Assembly: GCF_020179425.1 (NCBI RefSeq)
Contig: NZ_JAILYM010000005.1
Span: 248,001-312,000 of the forward strand
Origin: Novosphingobium percolationis
GTDB lineage: Bacteria; Pseudomonadota; Alphaproteobacteria; Sphingomonadales; Sphingomonadaceae
Reading direction: 5' to 3'
DNA length: 64,000 bases
Under the pieces are notes generated by a model that was not told the DNA's origin, did not search any database, and saw nothing but the letters and a program-made list of their open reading frames with translations. Positions 62,313 to 64,000 of the stretch are shown here, piece by piece; position 1 is the first letter of the stretch, and the number at the start of each line of letters is the position of its first letter. The translations under genes and the position numbers were made by a program.

Positions 62313-62888
62313 ATGATGAAAGGGACCTTCGTTATCCTCGTGAGCGCGGCTTCGCTCTCGCTCGGCGCCTGCGCCTCCACCCCTGGCAACAACACCATGG
62401 CCTATACCGCCGGCGGTGCCGCTGCGGGCGCTGCTGCAGGTGCGGGCCTCGGCGCGGTGGCGGGCTTCGATCCCATCGCTGGGGCCGTCGTCGGCGGCGC
62501 GATCGGCGGCGTGGCCGGGGCGGTCTGGGCAGATCGCAACGGCGATGGCCAGGCCGATGGCTATTACACCAACGGCCAGTACTACCCCGGCACGCCTGCC
62601 GGCTACAGCGCTGGCGCGCGGACCTGCCCTTCGGTTGGCAATTCGGCGCTGACCGGGGCTGCCGGCGGCGCGGCGCTGGGTGCGGGCGTGGGCGCTCTGG
62701 CCAGCGGCGTCAGCGTCCTGACCGGCGCGGTGGTCGGTGCGGCGGTCGGCGGTCTTGCCGGCGCGATCTGGGCCGACGCCAACAACGACGGCTGCGTGGA
62801 TGGCTACCAGACCGAAGGCCGCTACTACCCCGGCGCGCCGATGACGCAGACTCCCACCTCGAACACCCGCGCGGGCGAGCGCGGCTAA
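62313..62888 (+). CDS. Lipoprotein with duplicated glycine-zipper and calcium-loop repeats
   Basis: This is a 191-residue predicted outer-membrane or periplasmic lipoprotein. A signal peptide ends in lipobox LSLGAC (Cys20). Two similar halves follow, each with a glycine zipper (AGGAAAGAAAGAGLGAVAG and GAAGGAALGAGVGALASG, then VGGAIGGVAGAVWAD / VGAAVGGLAGAIWAD) and a short Asp/Asn-rich loop (DRNGDGQADGYYTNGQYYPG and its copy with DANNDGCVDG). The loop looks like a thrombospondin-3/dockerin calcium motif, and zippers suggest membrane association or self-assembly. GGAG precedes the ATG. It is 11 bases before the L,D-transpeptidase gene, so both may serve the envelope. Confidence 0.78.
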   Translation: MMKGTFVILVSAASLSLGACASTPGNNTMAYTAGGAAAGAAAGAGLGAVAGFDPIAGAVVGGAIGGVAGAVWADRNGDGQADGYYTNGQYYPGTPAGYSAGARTCPSVGNSALTGAAGGAALGAGVGALASGVSVLTGAVVGAAVGGLAGAIWADANNDGCVDGYQTEGRYYPGAPMTQTPTSNTRAGERG

Positions 62889-62899
62889 GGGGACGCACG

Positions 62900-64000
62900 A
62901 TGCGGCGGATCGAACAGTCCATGTCGGGCCGTCCGGTCCGCCGTCTCGCCCTCGCGCTGGGGCTTGTCGCCTCGGCGCTGGTGCTGACGCCGGGTGCGGC
63001 ACTGGCGCAGCTCGCGCCTGCCGATCTGGCGCAGGAACTGGACGACACTGGCGGCGACCTGAGCGACCTTCGCGCCTTCTATGCCGCGCGCGGCTACCGC
63101 CCGCTGTGGATTGCCGACGATGCAGTGGGCCCTGCCGCGAAGACGCTGATGGCGCTGATCCACGATGCCAGGCTCGATGGCGTGAAGCCGAAGAAGGCGC
63201 GCGAAGGCGATCTGCGCAAGGCGCTCGACCGCGCCGAAGACCCCACGCCCGCCAACCTGCTGCGCGCCGAGATTGCGGCGAGCCGCGCGCTGGCAGCCTA
63301 TGTCCAGCAGATGCGCAAGGCGCCGCGCGCGGAGATCATCGCCGAATCGCCTGCGCTGATGCCGGTCGTGCCGACCACTGGCGCGGTGCTGCAGATGGCT
63401 GCCGCCGCGCCGTCGCTCGATCGCTTCGTGGCGCAGATGGGCTGGATGAACCCATGGTACGCGCCCTTGCGACAGGCCTTGGCACGCGACGATCTGGATG
63501 CGCCCACCCGCACCGTGCTTGACGCCAACCTCCAGCGCGTACGCGCGCTCCCGGCTTTCGCCACGGGGCGCTACGTGGTCGTCGATGCCGCTGCCGCGCG
63601 GCTGACGATGATGCAGGACGGCAAGGCCGTGGGCACGATGCGCGTGGTCGTCGGCAAGCCCGACATGCCCACGCCGATGATGGCGGGCTTCCTGCGCTAT
63701 GCCCAGCTCAACCCCTACTGGAACATCCCCCCCGATCTGGTGAAGGCACGGATCGCCCCCAACGTGCTGGGCAAGGGCCTCGGCTATCTCAAGGCCAAGG
63801 GCTATCAGGTGCTGTCGGGCTGGGATGACGGGGCCCGCGTGATCGATCCTGCAATGGTCGATTGGCAGGCGGTTGCCACCGGCCAGACCGAAGCCCGCGT
63901 GCGCCAGCTGCCCGGCGGCGACAACTTCATGGGCCGGGTCAAGTTCATGTTCCCCAACGCGCAAGGGATCTACCTTCACGATACTCCCGAAAAGGGGCTG
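62900..64000 (+). CDS. L,D-transpeptidase family protein (YcbB-like), 3' end cut by window
   Basis: The window ends inside this gene; 367 residues are visible with no stop codon. The N-terminus has a signal peptide (ALVLTPGAALAQ). Residues ~50-200 resemble the peptidoglycan-binding and helical part of YcbB-type proteins (LRAFYAARGYRPLWIADD). The catalytic YkuD domain begins near residue 225 (GRYVVVDAAAARLTMMQDGK), and the last visible part GIYLHDTPEKGL is the segment just before the SxGCxR nucleophile motif, which lies beyond base 64000. It would make 3-3 cross-links in peptidoglycan. Identity is firm; catalysis cannot be checked here. Confidence 0.9.
   Translation, partial: MRRIEQSMSGRPVRRLALALGLVASALVLTPGAALAQLAPADLAQELDDTGGDLSDLRAFYAARGYRPLWIADDAVGPAAKTLMALIHDARLDGVKPKKAREGDLRKALDRAEDPTPANLLRAEIAASRALAAYVQQMRKAPRAEIIAESPALMPVVPTTGAVLQMAAAAPSLDRFVAQMGWMNPWYAPLRQALARDDLDAPTRTVLDANLQRVRALPAFATGRYVVVDAAAARLTMMQDGKAVGTMRVVVGKPDMPTPMMAGFLRYAQLNPYWNIPPDLVKARIAPNVLGKGLGYLKAKGYQVLSGWDDGARVIDPAMVDWQAVATGQTEARVRQLPGGDNFMGRVKFMFPNAQGIYLHDTPEKGL

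Overview
The window reads as chromosomal DNA of a high-G+C alphaproteobacterium of the order Sphingomonadales, most likely Novosphingobium or a close relative. This is an inference from the gene content and style: lptB-rpoN adjacency, a DUF4167 protein, sphingomonad-type TonB receptor and Rieske oxygenases, Rrf2/globin pair, many GTG/TTG starts and ATGA/GTGA start-stop overlaps. No insertion sequence, phage, CRISPR array or plasmid gene was found. One tRNA, tRNA-Leu(UAA), is present. The first gene (purD) is cut at its 5' end and the last (an L,D-transpeptidase) at its 3' end.

Region 1-36.5 kb is mainly housekeeping. It holds purD, an adenosine-kinase-like PfkB kinase, a DoxX protein, an Rrf2 repressor divergent from a flavohaemoglobin-like globin with a clear operator between them, a CBS protein, erpA-xth, a 45-codon leader ORF coupled to a lipoprotein MsrA, a Zur-type Fur regulator, dxs, an NnrU protein, a peptide-salvage-like block (POT transporter plus two exported amidohydrolases), ihfB, tRNA-Leu, a heparinase II/III-like protein, the ComM/YifB ATPase, polA, a small Ala-rich lipoprotein, a beta-lactamase-fold protein, a phosphotransferase/acyl-CoA dehydrogenase pair, metK (with an inverted repeat upstream), lnt, a DUF4167 protein and the hisS-prfA-prmC operon.

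Region 36.6-54.3 kb is an accessory catabolic island and the most interesting part. It encodes four Rieske non-haem iron oxygenase alpha subunits, a frameshifted KstD-like FAD dehydrogenase, an MDR-type enoyl/quinone reductase, a NIPSNAP/ABM-like protein, a VOC protein, two paralogous TetR regulators flanking an NmrA-like reductase, a TonB-dependent receptor, four SnoaL/NTF2-fold proteins (three in tandem keep the Asp-His dyad of the LinA/scytalone dehydratase/BaiE family), an MFS exporter and an ABM monooxygenase. No ferredoxin, ferredoxin reductase, classical beta subunit, ring-cleavage dioxygenase or CoA ligase is encoded here. The arrangement suggests uptake and oxidative/dehydrative processing of a polycyclic or terpenoid-like substrate, but the substrate cannot be read from sequence.

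Region 54.3-64 kb returns to core functions: an M61 aminopeptidase with a DUF1345 membrane protein, ppa, a PmbA/TldE-type protein, a small membrane protein, lptB-rpoN, a duplicated glycine-zipper/calcium-motif lipoprotein and a YcbB-type L,D-transpeptidase.
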